Part shown: piece after piece, positions 18,308 to 26,576 of the stretch | How positions within the stretch are numbered: the stretch's first letter is position 1 | How the letters are laid out: each line of letters opens with the position of its first letter | Assembly (NCBI RefSeq): GCF_016908315.1 | Contig: NZ_JAFBDQ010000005.1 | Span: forward strand, 64,001 to 128,000 | Reading direction: 5' to 3' | From: Halanaerobacter jeridensis | GTDB lineage: Bacteria > Bacillota > Halanaerobiia > Halobacteroidales > Halobacteroidaceae | DNA length: 64,000 nucleotides | Translations under genes and position numbers: made by a program | Notes under the pieces: generated by a model | Told to the model about the DNA's origin: nothing | The model's input: the letters and a program-made list of their open reading frames with translations, nothing else | The model's database searches: none

Positions 18308-18982
18308 ATGAATCAAGAGCAAGTTGTTGCTAATGATTTGTCTGAACAGGAACTTTTCAGCAAAGTTTTTGGCTGGATGGCTTTAGCCTTAGGTATTACT
18401 GCAGTAGTTAGCATGTTAACGATTAAATCAGGATTAGTTAGACCAATCGTTACTAATCCATTTATCTTCTTTGGTCTTATGATTGGCGAGTTAATTATGG
18501 TGGTGATTTTATCAGGGAAAATTCAAAAATTATCTCTATCAGCTGCGCAACTAATTTTCTTTGCTTATGCTGCTTTAAATGGTCTAACTTTTTCGGCAAT
18601 ATTCTTAGCTTATACTAGTACTTCAATTGTTTCTACATTTGCTATTGCAGCAGGAATTTTTAGTTTTATGGCTGTTTATGGTTATCAAACCGAGCAAGAT
18701 TTAACTTCCTTTGGCAGTTATGCCCTTATGGGAATTGTGGGATTGATTATTGCTAGTATAGTTAATATTTTTCTGCATAGTTCTATGCTTTATTGGATTA
18801 TTACTTATGGAGGAGTAATCCTATTTACTGGTTTAACAGCTTATGATACTCAAAAAATAAAAAATCTAGCTCAAAGTAGCAGAGCTAGTGATAAAATAGC
18901 AGTATTAGGAGCTTTATCTCTCTATCTAGATTTTATTAACTTATTTATCTATTTACTACGTATTTTCGGTAAGAAAAAATAA
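18308..18982 (+). CDS. Bax inhibitor-1 / YccA family membrane protein
   Basis: 224 aa, ATG with AGAGAGGAG upstream. Seven hydrophobic segments; cytoplasmic N-terminus EQVVANDLSEQELFSKVFGWMALALGITA, the usual BI-1 opening, and the closing AYDTQKIKNLAQSS, LGALSLYLDFINLFIYLLRIFG, which is the family signature. In bacteria these proteins are thought to be pH-sensitive calcium leak channels of the inner membrane. Plus strand, own promoter, divergent from the secretin locus. Confidence 0.93.
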   Translation: MNQEQVVANDLSEQELFSKVFGWMALALGITAVVSMLTIKSGLVRPIVTNPFIFFGLMIGELIMVVILSGKIQKLSLSAAQLIFFAYAALNGLTFSAIFLAYTSTSIVSTFAIAAGIFSFMAVYGYQTEQDLTSFGSYALMGIVGLIIASIVNIFLHSSMLYWIITYGGVILFTGLTAYDTQKIKNLAQSSRASDKIAVLGALSLYLDFINLFIYLLRIFGKKK

Positions 18983-19106
18983 ATATGAATTAAAATCATT
19001 TACAGTTACTTGCAGGTATTGAGTTAGAAATAAAGAATTAAATATGCAAGAAATTTTATTATTTAAAAGTAGAATTCTTTTTAAACTATTTCAAAGGGGG
19101 GATGCT

Positions 19107-19433
19107 ATGAATAATAGAGAATTAGAACTTTTTGCAGAATTAACCGCAGATTTAGAACAAAAATCAGAAGCAATTGACGAATTAGAGAAAAGCAATGAAG
19201 TTAGTTTTCATCAATTATTTAATGAAACTTTCATGAATAAGTATACTGATTTTGATTCACTTGAAGAAATGTTTGCAGCTAGTCCCTTTGACATCGAAAA
19301 TAAAAACGACTTTACAACAATTGATAAAGAAGAACTAGATAACTTCATTAATGATAAGACCGTTTTTCTCAATTGGGAAGATATGCTTGATAAGGCAGGC
19401 GAACTGTGGACAGCAAATAAATTAGGCATATAA
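19107..19433 (+). CDS. Small acidic protein, unknown
   Basis: 108 aa from ATG 19107, preceded by AAAGGGGGG; an upstream in-frame ATG at 19044 lacks a ribosome site. Acidic and helical (ELELFAELTADLEQKSEAIDEL) with no signal peptide or membrane segment. No family recognised. The plus-strand terminator at 19443 closes the unit. It may be cotranscribed with the BI-1 gene, 124 nt upstream. Confidence 0.6.
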   Translation: MNNRELELFAELTADLEQKSEAIDELEKSNEVSFHQLFNETFMNKYTDFDSLEEMFAASPFDIENKNDFTTIDKEELDNFINDKTVFLNWEDMLDKAGELWTANKLGI

Positions 19434-19442
19434 TAAATTATC

Positions 19443-19465
19443 CCCTGCTTTTAAGCAGGGCTTTT
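19443..19465 (+). terminator. Terminator after the small acidic gene
   Basis: Stem CCCTGCTT/AAGCAGGG, loop TT, followed by CTTTTT. Confidence 0.88.
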
Positions 19466-19507
19466 TCTCACTTTAATCTTTTATATTTTAATTTTTACTT
19501 TAAAAAT

Positions 19508-19584
19508 TGGTCGGGCTGACTGGACTTGAACCAGCGACCCCTGCACCCCCAGTGCAGTGCGCTACCAAACTGCGCTACAGCCCG
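19508..19584 (-). tRNA. tRNA-Pro (GGG)
   Basis: Minus strand begins CGGGCTGTAGCGCAGTTTGG and ends CAGCCCGACCA, so CCA is encoded. The acceptor stem CGGGCTG/CAGCCCG pairs fully. The anticodon stem CTGCA/TGCAG holds a 7-nt loop CTGGGGG, giving anticodon GGG. The T-arm reads GCTGGTTCAAGTCCAGT. The D-arm is standard. Confidence 0.97.
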
Positions 19585-19603
19585 CTATTTTCATTTTTAT
19601 CTT

Positions 19604-20434
19604 TTACTTTTTCCCTTTTAATTTAATCTTGTCTCCTACAGACAGTGTTTCTACTCGCTCACCAAAGGCAGACTGCATTGCTCTGACTGCTCTTTCGCCT
19701 GTACAGTGTAACGGAATTAACTGAGTAAAATCAATCTTTTGTAACTGTTCAATCGTCCATTCAATTCGATCGCGGCTGGCATTTACTAAGTGCATTCCGC
19801 CGATAATAGTGTAAATTTCTTGCGCAAAATTCTGCTGCACATGCTCTAAAATATTAATCACACCCGCATGACTACAGCCTAATATTATCACTAAACCTTC
19901 CTCTGTGTCAAGGACTAAACTTTGATCATCTCTAAACGGATCAGTTTTTAACTCTCGGTCTTCCTTTACTTGATAGTGATCATTTAAAGTTTCCCGCTCA
20001 TTTTTTCTCGGAACTTCACCAGTTAACCACAATCCAGACTGCACAGCAGTTAAATCTGTGTTAGGATTAAAATTATTAATTTCATCTTTAGTCATAGCAA
20101 AGCCTCGGAAAACTTCTCCGGCAGTATTTTGTGAATATTTCGGCAAAAACAGATCCGGATGACCATAAACAGGTACTTCAGGCTGCTGCTCTAAAATAGC
20201 ACTTAATCCTCCTGCATGATCGTAGTGACCGTGGCTGAGCAGCACTCCTGATAATTCAGAAATATTCAAATTTAATGTTTTTAAATTATGAGTCAAAACT
20301 TGACCTTGACCAGTATCAAACAAATAACTACTATCATCATAATCTATCCAAAATGAAAGACCATGTTCTGCTAATAACTGACTTTTATAGACTGAATTTT
20401 CCACTACAAGAGTAATCTCTACTTCGTCCCCCAT
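19604..20434 (-). CDS. MBL-fold metallo-hydrolase
   Basis: 276 aa, ATG with GAGGGGGGG upstream. Metallo-beta-lactamase motif LLSHGHYDHAGGL near residue 65, later GCSHAGVIN (about 185) and IIGGMHL, ending near LIPLHCTGERAVRAM. This is the subgroup often labelled 7,8-dihydropterin-6-methyl-4-(beta-D-ribofuranosyl)-aminobenzene-5'-phosphate synthase in methanogens. In clostridia such genes commonly sit beside DUF134 and NifX genes. Cytoplasmic; substrate unknown. It follows DUF134 by 12 nt. Confidence 0.88.
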   Translation of the reverse strand: MGDEVEITLVVENSVYKSQLLAEHGLSFWIDYDDSSYLFDTGQGQVLTHNLKTLNLNISELSGVLLSHGHYDHAGGLSAILEQQPEVPVYGHPDLFLPKYSQNTAGEVFRGFAMTKDEINNFNPNTDLTAVQSGLWLTGEVPRKNERETLNDHYQVKEDRELKTDPFRDDQSLVLDTEEGLVIILGCSHAGVINILEHVQQNFAQEIYTIIGGMHLVNASRDRIEWTIEQLQKIDFTQLIPLHCTGERAVRAMQSAFGERVETLSVGDKIKLKGKK

Positions 20435-20446
20435 GATACCCCCCCT

Positions 20447-20830
20447 CTATTCTCTGCATTCAGGACAATCTTCTGCTTTACCTCGTTTACGATTTCTCCC
20501 CTTAGATTTCACATCTTGACCACATTCAGGACAACGAGGTTTAAAGTCATAATCTCCTCCTTTAAACTTAAGTGCCTTACCTACTAATAATGCATCAGCA
20601 ATCTTCTGACGTGCTTTAGTTAAAATCCGTTGGAAAGTTGGGCGAGAAACTTCCATCTTGTCTGCAGCTTCTTGTTGCGTTAATCCTTCATTATCTTTGA
20701 GTCTAATTGCTTCCACTTCCTCTAAAGAAAGAACAACTTCTTCTAAGTCTCTTTTTCTAATACCGGCTGGTTTAAAAAACTTAACATCTGGTATATTAGC
20801 TACCCGTCTTTTCTTAGTTGGACGCACCAT
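20447..20830 (-). CDS. DUF134 DNA-binding protein
   Basis: 127 aa, ATG with GAGGGTG upstream. The N-terminus MVRPTKKRRVANIPDVKFFKP is the DUF134 signature. A sigma-70 region 4-like helix-turn-helix follows (VLSLEEVEAIRLKDNEGLTQ, AADKMEVSRPTFQRIL). The C-terminus has two CxxC pairs (CPECG and CPECRE) for zinc. Proteins of this family go with NifX-type and MinD-type genes, as here, and are presumed regulators. It is a candidate reader of the shared promoter element in this cluster; untested inference. Confidence 0.9.
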   Translation of the reverse strand: MVRPTKKRRVANIPDVKFFKPAGIRKRDLEEVVLSLEEVEAIRLKDNEGLTQQEAADKMEVSRPTFQRILTKARQKIADALLVGKALKFKGGDYDFKPRCPECGQDVKSKGRNRKRGKAEDCPECRE

Positions 20831-20898
20831 CTATATCACCCTCACTTTTTTTATTCTATTTTTATTATAACATACTATTTCTAAGTCTTAAAATCATC

Positions 20899-21765
20899 TC
20901 AGCGGAGTTTAAAACCTCCGCCGGATAGAATTAAATCTCCTTGCTCTACATCTAAGATACTTGCTATTAACTCACATTTAGCCTTAAGTAAGAAAAAGAT
21001 ACTTCTTGAGGCACCAGATAAACCTTCAAAATTCCCTTGTCCTTTACTAATTACAATTCCTGCTTGATTATAAATTTTCCTAAATTCATCTGTTGTCTCG
21101 TTTAAAATAGTACCTGGAGTTTGACAGCCACTAGATAAAACTCTATCAGCCAGTTTATCGATTCCTATTTCTTTAATTTCCTTAATCGTCACATCATTTA
21201 AAATAGGCGCATCCCGATAAGCATAAATGATTTCTACATTATATTTCTTTAGTTCCTTAATTAATAACTTATCAAATATAGCTTCCCCGGCATTATCCCC
21301 AATAATTAATACTTTTTCTTCATTTTGCAGTTTAGTCTTTAATTCTGCATAATCACTTTTGACAAAGCCACTTCCTGTAGATTGCTTAAGATGATGAGCT
21401 ACATCAACATCTAAACTTACTCCGGCATCAATAGCATTACCCGTAGCAGCAATAACTAAAGCATCAAATAAAGAATCATCAGCTTGATTAATGATTTCTT
21501 CCGCTTCCGGATAGATCTCTTGGGCCAATTTCATATGCTTGCGTTTAAACTCACGGTAAGGATCATCAGTATTCGTTTTTTCTTTCACAATATCTTGCCC
21601 ATATTTCCCCAAAGTGGGCCCCATTATATTATCATCTACTTTTGGTACTAATTTAGAATATTCATCCAAAATCTCTTTAATCAAGCCTTCATCATCAGTA
21701 ACCATTCGACTTGATTCCAATACTTGACGAAAGATACATGGAAAACAATCTAACTCGATTTGCAT
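20899..21765 (-). CDS. DUF89 (ARMT1-like) protein
   Basis: 288 aa, ATG with GAGGGG upstream. It opens MQIELDCFPCIFRQVLE, the family N-terminus with two conserved Cys. Further motifs: LIIGDNAGEAIFDKLLIKEL (about 150), VIYAYRDAPILNDVT and ISKGQGNFEGL. DUF89 members are metal-dependent phosphatases acting on sugar phosphates or damaged metabolites. It lies 33 nt after map and is likely in the same transcript. Confidence 0.9.
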   Translation of the reverse strand: MQIELDCFPCIFRQVLESSRMVTDDEGLIKEILDEYSKLVPKVDDNIMGPTLGKYGQDIVKEKTNTDDPYREFKRKHMKLAQEIYPEAEEIINQADDSLFDALVIAATGNAIDAGVSLDVDVAHHLKQSTGSGFVKSDYAELKTKLQNEEKVLIIGDNAGEAIFDKLLIKELKKYNVEIIYAYRDAPILNDVTIKEIKEIGIDKLADRVLSSGCQTPGTILNETTDEFRKIYNQAGIVISKGQGNFEGLSGASRSIFFLLKAKCELIASILDVEQGDLILSGGGFKLR

Positions 21766-21798
21766 ATTTATCCCCTCATTTATACAATTGATAAGAGT

Positions 21799-22548
21799 TT
21801 AGTCAAGCACAGTTAATATTTCTGGTCCATCTTCAGTAATTGCTACTGTATTTTCAAAATGGGCTGACATTTTTTTATCTTTAGTTACTACTGTCCAACC
21901 ATCATCTAAAGTCTTATTTTTATGCGTGCCAATATTGATCATCGGTTCAATAGCTAAGACCATTCCTTCACGTAATCTTGGCCCCCGGTCAGGTTTACCG
22001 TAATTAGGAATTTGTGGTGCTTCATGCATCTTACGTCCAATACCATGTCCACTATAATTACGAACTACACCATATCCTTTTGCTTCAACATAACTCTGTA
22101 CTGCATGAGAAATATCCGATAATCTATTACCAATTTTAGCTTCTTTAATTGCTGCTGCTAATGATTCATTAGTCACTGTTAATAAATCACTAGCTTCTTG
22201 AGAAATTTCTCCAACTCCCCAAGTTCTAGCAGCATCACCACAAAAACCATTAATCCTAGCACCAATATCAATACTAATAATATCGCCTTCTTGTAATTGG
22301 TAATCATCCGGAATACCATGAACAATCACCTCATTAACTGAAGCACAAATAGAGGCGGGAAAACCATGATATCCTTTAAAAATTGGTTCAGCTCCTTGCC
22401 CTCTAATATAATCCTCAGCTAATTTATCTAATTCTTGCGTAGTAACTCCTGGCTCAATATTATCTGCTAATAATTGATGTGTTTCTGCAACTATTTGTCC
22501 TGCCTCTTTCATCTTCTTAATTTCTTTACTTGATTTCCTAATTATCAT
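21799..22548 (-). CDS. map: Methionine aminopeptidase, type I
   Basis: 249 aa, ATG with TTGAGGTGATAAA upstream. It removes the initiator Met from nascent proteins in the cytoplasm. Metal ligands and signatures visible: [20 protein letters not shown] (first Asp), [10 protein letters not shown] (second Asp), [12 protein letters not shown] (His) and [10 protein letters not shown] (Glu), plus a final Glu in [10 protein letters not shown]. Normal length. Its promoter carries the TTGACATATGTTCA element that also marks NifX, DUF5320 and Fur promoters, so its expression seems tied to the metal/redox cluster, which is unusual for this housekeeping gene. Confidence 0.96.
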   Translation of the reverse strand: MIIRKSSKEIKKMKEAGQIVAETHQLLADNIEPGVTTQELDKLAEDYIRGQGAEPIFKGYHGFPASICASVNEVIVHGIPDDYQLQEGDIISIDIGARINGFCGDAARTWGVGEISQEASDLLTVTNESLAAAIKEAKIGNRLSDISHAVQSYVEAKGYGVVRNYSGHGIGRKMHEAPQIPNYGKPDRGPRLREGMVLAIEPMINIGTHKNKTLDDGWTVVTKDKKMSAHFENTVAITEDGPEILTVLD

Positions 22549-22583
22549 TTTATCACCTCAACAAATTAATATTACCATCTATA

Positions 22584-22612
22584 ATTATAAAACTATAATG
22601 AACATATGTCAA
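22584..22612 (-). promoter_or_regulatory. Promoter of map with the shared TATGTTCA element
   Basis: Minus strand: TTGACA (22607-22612), 17-bp spacer starting TATGTTCAT, TATAAT (22584-22589). Confidence 0.8.
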
Positions 22613-22640
22613 AATCATTGTCCGCCAATCATAAAAAAAT

Positions 22641-22662
22641 AGCGCAGCTGTCAAGCTACGCT
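22641..22662 (-). terminator. Terminator after the small CxxC protein gene
   Basis: Minus strand AGCGTAGCT, loop TGAC, AGCTGCGCT (one mismatch), then ATTTTTTTATG. It lies just before the map promoter. Confidence 0.8.
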
Positions 22663-22699
22663 TTAAATAATAAGATTAATTACTCTAAATTAGCTTTGC

Positions 22700-22858
22700 C
22701 TATTGCCATTTTTCTTCACCATCACCACCGCAACTAGGACAATCAATCTTGCCAGTACCATTACAAGACCTACATTCAGGGTCGGGACTACTGCCTCCAG
22801 CCTCAGTACAATCACAAGTGATAAAACCGCGACCTTCACAACAGCTGCATTTTGCCAT
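22700..22858 (-). CDS. Small DnaJ-type zinc-finger protein (52 aa)
   Basis: A 52-aa gene: ATG 22858, TAG 22700-22702, with GAGGGGG eight bases upstream and its own promoter and terminator. The sequence starts MAKCSCCEGRGFITCDC and continues CRSCNGTGKIDCPSCGGDG, so it has CxCCxGxG, CxC, CxxCxGxG and CxxCxG motifs like the DnaJ cysteine-rich zinc domain or the small clostridial zinc-ribbon proteins. About nine Cys in 52 residues. Probably binds zinc or iron; partner unknown. Its place in the metal/redox cluster fits. Confidence 0.8.
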   Translation of the reverse strand: MAKCSCCEGRGFITCDCTEAGGSSPDPECRSCNGTGKIDCPSCGGDGEEKWQ

Positions 22859-22958
22859 TATACCGCCCCCTCATTAAATTTAATTATCTATTTTATTGCT
22901 CAGTTTCTAATAAAGTAATTAACCATCATTTAAAGCCATTTATATTAATTGTAATTAA

Positions 22959-22987
22959 ATGATAATATATTTTAACACTTAAGTCAA
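22959..22987 (-). promoter_or_regulatory. Promoter of the small CxxC protein gene
   Basis: Minus strand TTGACT (22982-22987), 17 bp, TATCAT (22959-22964). It lacks the TATGTTCA element. Confidence 0.5.
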
Positions 22988-23004
22988 TTTGATTGCTTAA
23001 AATT

Positions 23005-23036
23005 ATTAATCCTACTGAGAAACCAGTAGGATTAAT
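23005..23036 (-). terminator. Terminator after the second DUF5320 gene
   Basis: A 13-bp perfect stem ATTAATCCTACTG/CAGTAGGATTAAT with a 6-nt loop; minus-strand flank AATTTTAAG. Confidence 0.75.
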
Positions 23037-23044
23037 AAGACTGT

Positions 23045-23386
23045 TTATTCTTCATCATCTTCTAATTGCTCTAATCTATTCTGGACTGCATTTAGTTCAT
23101 CTTCAAGAGCTGATTTTTCTCTTTTAAGATATTCTTCTTCACTTTCTCTTGGTGCATTATTAGCTACAGGCGCATTATTAGCTCTCCGAGCATAACCTCT
23201 ACCACGACCGAATCCTCTGCCACGACCTCTACCGCGACCAGGATCTCGACCTAATCCTCTTCTTCCACCACGATCAGCAGGTGCATTATCAACATAACCT
23301 GGAGCATTATATCCAGAACAATATCCTGCAGCACGACCAGTTTGTGGTCCTAATCCTTCTGGACCTGTTCCATCTCCTCTTGGCAT
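23045..23386 (-). CDS. DUF5320 protein with RG-repeat and coiled-coil tail
   Basis: 113 aa from ATG 23386; a GTG three codons earlier lies inside the ribosome site (AAAGGAGTG). The start MPRGDGTGPEGLGPQTGRAAG is the DUF5320 signature, with one Cys in GYCSGY. The middle is a run of GRGRGRGFGRGRG type, and the end is a short acidic coiled coil (EEEYLKREKSALEDELNAVQ). Proteins of this family accompany NifX-type genes in anaerobes; role unknown. It follows a shorter paralogue by 31 nt, so this is a tandem duplication with different tails. Confidence 0.82.
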   Translation of the reverse strand: MPRGDGTGPEGLGPQTGRAAGYCSGYNAPGYVDNAPADRGGRRGLGRDPGRGRGRGRGFGRGRGYARRANNAPVANNAPRESEEEYLKREKSALEDELNAVQNRLEQLEDDEE

Positions 23387-23417
23387 TAGAATCACTCCTT
23401 TATAATATTGATTTTAT

Positions 23418-23621
23418 TTATCTTCTATTACGTCCACGACCATTTCGACTAGCATTTTTACCGCGACCTTGTTTTTGACCTCTTCCTTGGCCACGACCAG
23501 CTTCACGACCTAATCCTCTACAGTCATTAACTCCAACTTGCTTCTCAGTATTACAAGGGCCAAGACCTCTACCAGTTCCAGAACCTTGACCTTCAGGACC
23601 TGTACCATCTCTACGAGGCAT
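23418..23621 (-). CDS. DUF5320 protein, short paralogue
   Basis: 67 aa from ATG 23621; an ATG three codons earlier directly abuts GGAG and is unlikely. It begins MPRRDGTGPEGQGSGTGRGLG and ends in a strongly basic Arg/Gly/Gln tail (GRGQGRGQKQGRGKNASR). Unlike its neighbour it has no acidic coiled coil. First gene after a promoter with the shared element. The basic tail could bind nucleic acid or an acidic partner; inference only. Confidence 0.8.
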   Translation of the reverse strand: MPRRDGTGPEGQGSGTGRGLGPCNTEKQVGVNDCRGLGREAGRGQGRGQKQGRGKNASRNGRGRNRR

Positions 23622-23667
23622 AGCAATCATCTCCTTTTTGTTTTAATCATTTGTTCATTACAATTAT

Positions 23668-23696
23668 ATTATAACTCGATTATGAACATATGTCAA
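23668..23696 (-). promoter_or_regulatory. Promoter of the DUF5320 genes with the shared element
   Basis: Minus strand TTGACA (23691-23696), spacer of 17 starting TATGTTCATAA, TATAAT (23668-23673). Downstream lies AATGAACAAATGATT, also present at 25635-25650. Confidence 0.8.
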
Positions 23697-23728
23697 TAAT
23701 AATGGACTACTTTTTTCAAAAAAAGAGA

Positions 23729-23749
23729 CCCAGGGCCAAAAACCCTGAG
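23729..23749 (-). terminator. Terminator after the disulfide reductase gene
   Basis: Stem CTCAGGG/CCCTGGG (minus strand, one wobble pair), followed by TCTCTTTTTTT. Confidence 0.8.
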
Positions 23750-23767
23750 ATAAAATCATTTCTTCAT

Positions 23768-25099
23768 TTATGTTAATTTACTTAATGCATTTTCTGCTGC
23801 TTTAACCAATAAATTATGAGCGGGGAAGAAAGACTGATAGGGCTGCGAAGAATAACTAAAGTCTAATAATTCCTCAGCATCAATACCGTATTGAATCGCC
23901 ATAGTAATTTTATCTATCTTATCCGTAGCAGGCTCACCACTTACAATTTGACCACCCAAAATTTCTAAATTATCACGATTAATAATCAACTTAGCCTTAA
24001 CTGGCTTAGCAAAAGGCATAATTGGGAAGGCAGTTGTAAATTCTGCTTTACCGACTACAATATCATAATCTTTTGCGGCCTCTTTTTCTAATAAACCAGT
24101 ACCACCAACAAATAAATCATTCACTTTTGTGGCACAGCCATTATAAAATCCTTCATATTCTCTATCAGCACCTAATAAATTCTGAGCTAATAAACGTCCC
24201 ATCGGTACAGCATTAGTAGCTAAATTACCTCCAGTTACTTCATCCGTAATTGCACTCTTATATTCTACACAATCTCCAACAGCATAAACATTGTCTAGAT
24301 TAGTTTCCATCTTGCTATTCACTTTAATACCTAATTGACCAATTTCTAAATCACTATTCTCAACAAACTCTACATTAGGCTGCATTCCAATGGCAAAGAC
24401 AACTAAACCACCTTGTGGACCAAAGTCAATCGTTTCATCATCTGCTAATTTAACTTGCTCTACTTTTTCTGTACCGTTTAAAGAATCAATTTGAGCTCCT
24501 AAATGCAGATTAATTCCTAAATCTTCAAGCTGTTCTTCACCTTCTGCTACCATCTCTGCATCGAGCAAATGCGGTAAAATACTATCTTCCATATCTACTA
24601 AATGAGTCTCTAAGCCTGCTTCATTAAGAGCTTGTGACATTTCAATACCAATTGCTCCTGCACCAACTACAACTGCTTCTTCCACTTCACTATCAACTTG
24701 ATTCAAAATTCTATTTAAATCTTCTTCATGTTTAAATGTAGTCACACCATCTAAATCAGTGCCTCCAACTGGAGCTAAGACTGGACTAGCCCCTGTAGCA
24801 ATAATTAACTCTTCATAACCATATTTATCTCCTGCCCCAGTAGTTACAACTTGTTCATCAAAATCTACATCAACAGCATAATCTCTAATCAAATCTGCTC
24901 CTGTATCGGTCACTAAACTATCTTCCTTTAATGTTTTCTCCATTGGTAATAAATCTTCAATCACATACGGCATTGCACAATAAACCATTGAATGATTCTC
25001 TGGTCTCATTACAGCTAAATCCTTTGCTCCATCAAGTGTTTTAGCAATTGTAATTCCTGCTGGTCCTCCACCTAAAACTAACACTTCATAATCTGTCAT
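23768..25099 (-). CDS. FAD/NAD(P) disulfide oxidoreductase, CoA-disulfide reductase or NADH oxidase type
   Basis: 443 aa, ATG with GGAGGGATAG upstream. FAD-binding LVLGGGPAGITIAKTL at the N-terminus, single redox Cys in SMVYCAMPYVIED near residue 42 (the CoADR/Nox position), NAD-binding VVVGAGAIGIEMSQAL near 145, FAD motif VYAVGDCVEY near 275, and a dimerisation domain ending SYSSQPYQSFFPAHN. Such enzymes reduce CoA disulfide, persulfide or oxygen with NAD(P)H. It follows the NifX-type gene at 25130 by 30 nt, so a redox role alongside metal handling is likely. Exact substrate not decidable. Confidence 0.9.
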   Translation of the reverse strand: MTDYEVLVLGGGPAGITIAKTLDGAKDLAVMRPENHSMVYCAMPYVIEDLLPMEKTLKEDSLVTDTGADLIRDYAVDVDFDEQVVTTGAGDKYGYEELIIATGASPVLAPVGGTDLDGVTTFKHEEDLNRILNQVDSEVEEAVVVGAGAIGIEMSQALNEAGLETHLVDMEDSILPHLLDAEMVAEGEEQLEDLGINLHLGAQIDSLNGTEKVEQVKLADDETIDFGPQGGLVVFAIGMQPNVEFVENSDLEIGQLGIKVNSKMETNLDNVYAVGDCVEYKSAITDEVTGGNLATNAVPMGRLLAQNLLGADREYEGFYNGCATKVNDLFVGGTGLLEKEAAKDYDIVVGKAEFTTAFPIMPFAKPVKAKLIINRDNLEILGGQIVSGEPATDKIDKITMAIQYGIDAEELLDFSYSSQPYQSFFPAHNLLVKAAENALSKLT

Positions 25100-25129
25100 T
25101 AACTATCCCTCCATTAATTTATATCTTCT

Positions 25130-25555
25130 TTAGGATCTATGATAATTCTTACCATCTAATACTATATGTTTTCTTTCTTCTTCCTTTTCCCATTGATGTC
25201 TTACTAAATCTAAATTATCTTTTAACATCCGCACTGCATCTACTAAACGAAACTTTTTAGCTACTACAGGGACAAAATGCTTTCTAACCCGTTTAATATT
25301 AGGACCAAACTGTCGCGATAATAATACTTGTACTCCTTCTTCTTTGAGTAATTCCTTAATACTCCTTGCTTTTTCAGGGTCAGCATGTTCTTCTGTCTCA
25401 TCATCATGGTCATCCTCGGTAGAATTACTAATTTCTTTTATTTGCTCAAAATTTTCATCATCAACATCATAAATTAAATAAGCTTCAGCATCACCAAAAT
25501 GACGGTTAATTAAATCTTGTCCATCATCTGTAGCACAAGCCACACGTAAATTCAT
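25130..25555 (-). CDS. NifX/NifB-C-type (dinitrogenase Fe-Mo cofactor) family protein
   Basis: 141 aa, ATG with GGAGGGATG upstream. The start LRVACATDDGQDLINRHFGDAEAYLIYDV is the family signature (substrate pocket with H-F-G). An acidic His-containing stretch (STEDDHDDETEEHADPE) sits near residue 50-65, and the end is basic. Stand-alone members in non-fixing anaerobes bind Fe-S or Mo cofactors; no nif structural genes are here. First of a two-gene unit with the disulfide reductase. Confidence 0.87.
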   Translation of the reverse strand: MNLRVACATDDGQDLINRHFGDAEAYLIYDVDDENFEQIKEISNSTEDDHDDETEEHADPEKARSIKELLKEEGVQVLLSRQFGPNIKRVRKHFVPVVAKKFRLVDAVRMLKDNLDLVRHQWEKEEERKHIVLDGKNYHRS

Positions 25556-25656
25556 AATCTACATCCCTCCTATCCAGCCCAACGGGGTGGGGTTATAATG
25601 CTAAAAAAATAACCCTTGCTTAACAAGGTTATAATCATTTGTTCATTATCAATTTA

Positions 25657-25685
25657 ATTATATCTCTCACAGAAAAAAATGTCAA
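25657..25685 (-). promoter_or_regulatory. Promoter of the NifX-type/reductase unit, overlapping a terminator
   Basis: Minus strand TTGACA (25680-25685), spacer 17, TATAAT (25657-25662). The first four bases of the -35 belong to the foot of the upstream terminator stem. Spacer lacks TATGTTCA but AATGAACAAATGATTA follows the -10. Confidence 0.7.
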
Positions 25686-25720
25686 GACCTAAATGAAATT
25701 CGTTTTCATTTAGGTCTTGA
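25682..25720 (-). terminator. Strong terminator after the Mrp gene
   Basis: A perfect 17-bp stem (TCAAGACCTAAATGAAA and its complement) with a 5-nt loop; minus-strand flank CATTTTTTTC. Confidence 0.92.
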
Positions 25721-25733
25721 GTCATCTATTTTA

Positions 25734-26519
25734 TTAAGGAGTAATCTTGTCAGCAATAGTAAAGAACTTTTGACTTATATCGGCTTCAGGATTAACAGTT
25801 ACAATCGGTTCTCCTTGGTCACTACTCTCTCGGACTTCTGTCACTAAAGGCAGTTCAGCTAATAGACCAGTATCTAAATTAGCAGCTAATTCAGCACCAC
25901 CGCCTTGACCAAAGATATACTCTTTTGCTCCACATTCAGAGCATTGATAATAAGACATATTTTCTACAACACCTAATAAACCACAATCAAGTTCATCAGC
26001 CATCTTAGCAACGCGGCCTGAAACTTTAGTCGCTGCTACTTGCGGCGTTGTAACCACCATTAATTCAGAATCAGGCAGTTGCTGCATTAAGTTAAGGGGC
26101 ATATCACCAGTCCCCGGTGGTAAGTCAAATAATAAATAATCCAACTCACCCCATCTTACTTCTTTAACAAACTGTTTGAAGGTTTTAGATAATAGAGGAC
26201 CACGCCAAATAATTGGCTTTTCTTCTTCCATTAAGCCCCCCATTGACATAACCTTAATCCCATTTACTTGCGGTGGAATAATTATATTTTCACTCTCAGC
26301 TTTAGGACGTTCTTCAACTCCTAAAATTCGCGGAATACTAAATCCTCTAATATCAGCATCAATCACACCTACTTTATATCCTCGTTCACTTAAAGCTACA
26401 GCTAAATTAGCAGTAACAGTAGATTTACCAACTCCGCCTTTACCACTAGCTACAGCAATAAATCTCTCATTTACCGTACCTAATTCTAACTGATATTTAT
26501 CTTCCTCTTTTTCATACAT
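25734..26519 (-). CDS. Mrp/NBP35-family Fe-S carrier ATPase
   Basis: 261 aa from ATG 26519 (AAGGAGTG upstream). Deviant Walker A VASGKGGVGKSTVTANLAVAL, switch VIDADIRGFSIPRIL, LLFDLPPGTGDMPLNLMQQ and the metal-binding CxxC in MSYYQCSECGAKEY near residue 190. Members of the family bridge a [4Fe-4S] cluster at a dimer interface and pass it to apo-proteins in the cytoplasm. It follows a NifX-type gene with a 57-nt gap and ends in a strong terminator. Confidence 0.93.
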   Translation of the reverse strand: MYEKEEDKYQLELGTVNERFIAVASGKGGVGKSTVTANLAVALSERGYKVGVIDADIRGFSIPRILGVEERPKAESENIIIPPQVNGIKVMSMGGLMEEEKPIIWRGPLLSKTFKQFVKEVRWGELDYLLFDLPPGTGDMPLNLMQQLPDSELMVVTTPQVAATKVSGRVAKMADELDCGLLGVVENMSYYQCSECGAKEYIFGQGGGAELAANLDTGLLAELPLVTEVRESSDQGEPIVTVNPEADISQKFFTIADKITP

Positions 26520-26576
26520 TAACAATCCACTCCTTACACTTAATAAATACTACATTAAGAGAATAATTATTTACCT

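Noticed and set aside
23045-23630. RNA gene in the GC-rich Arg/Gly stretch
   Set aside because: The GC-rich pattern is explained by Gly-Arg codons of the two DUF5320 genes, both with good ribosome sites.
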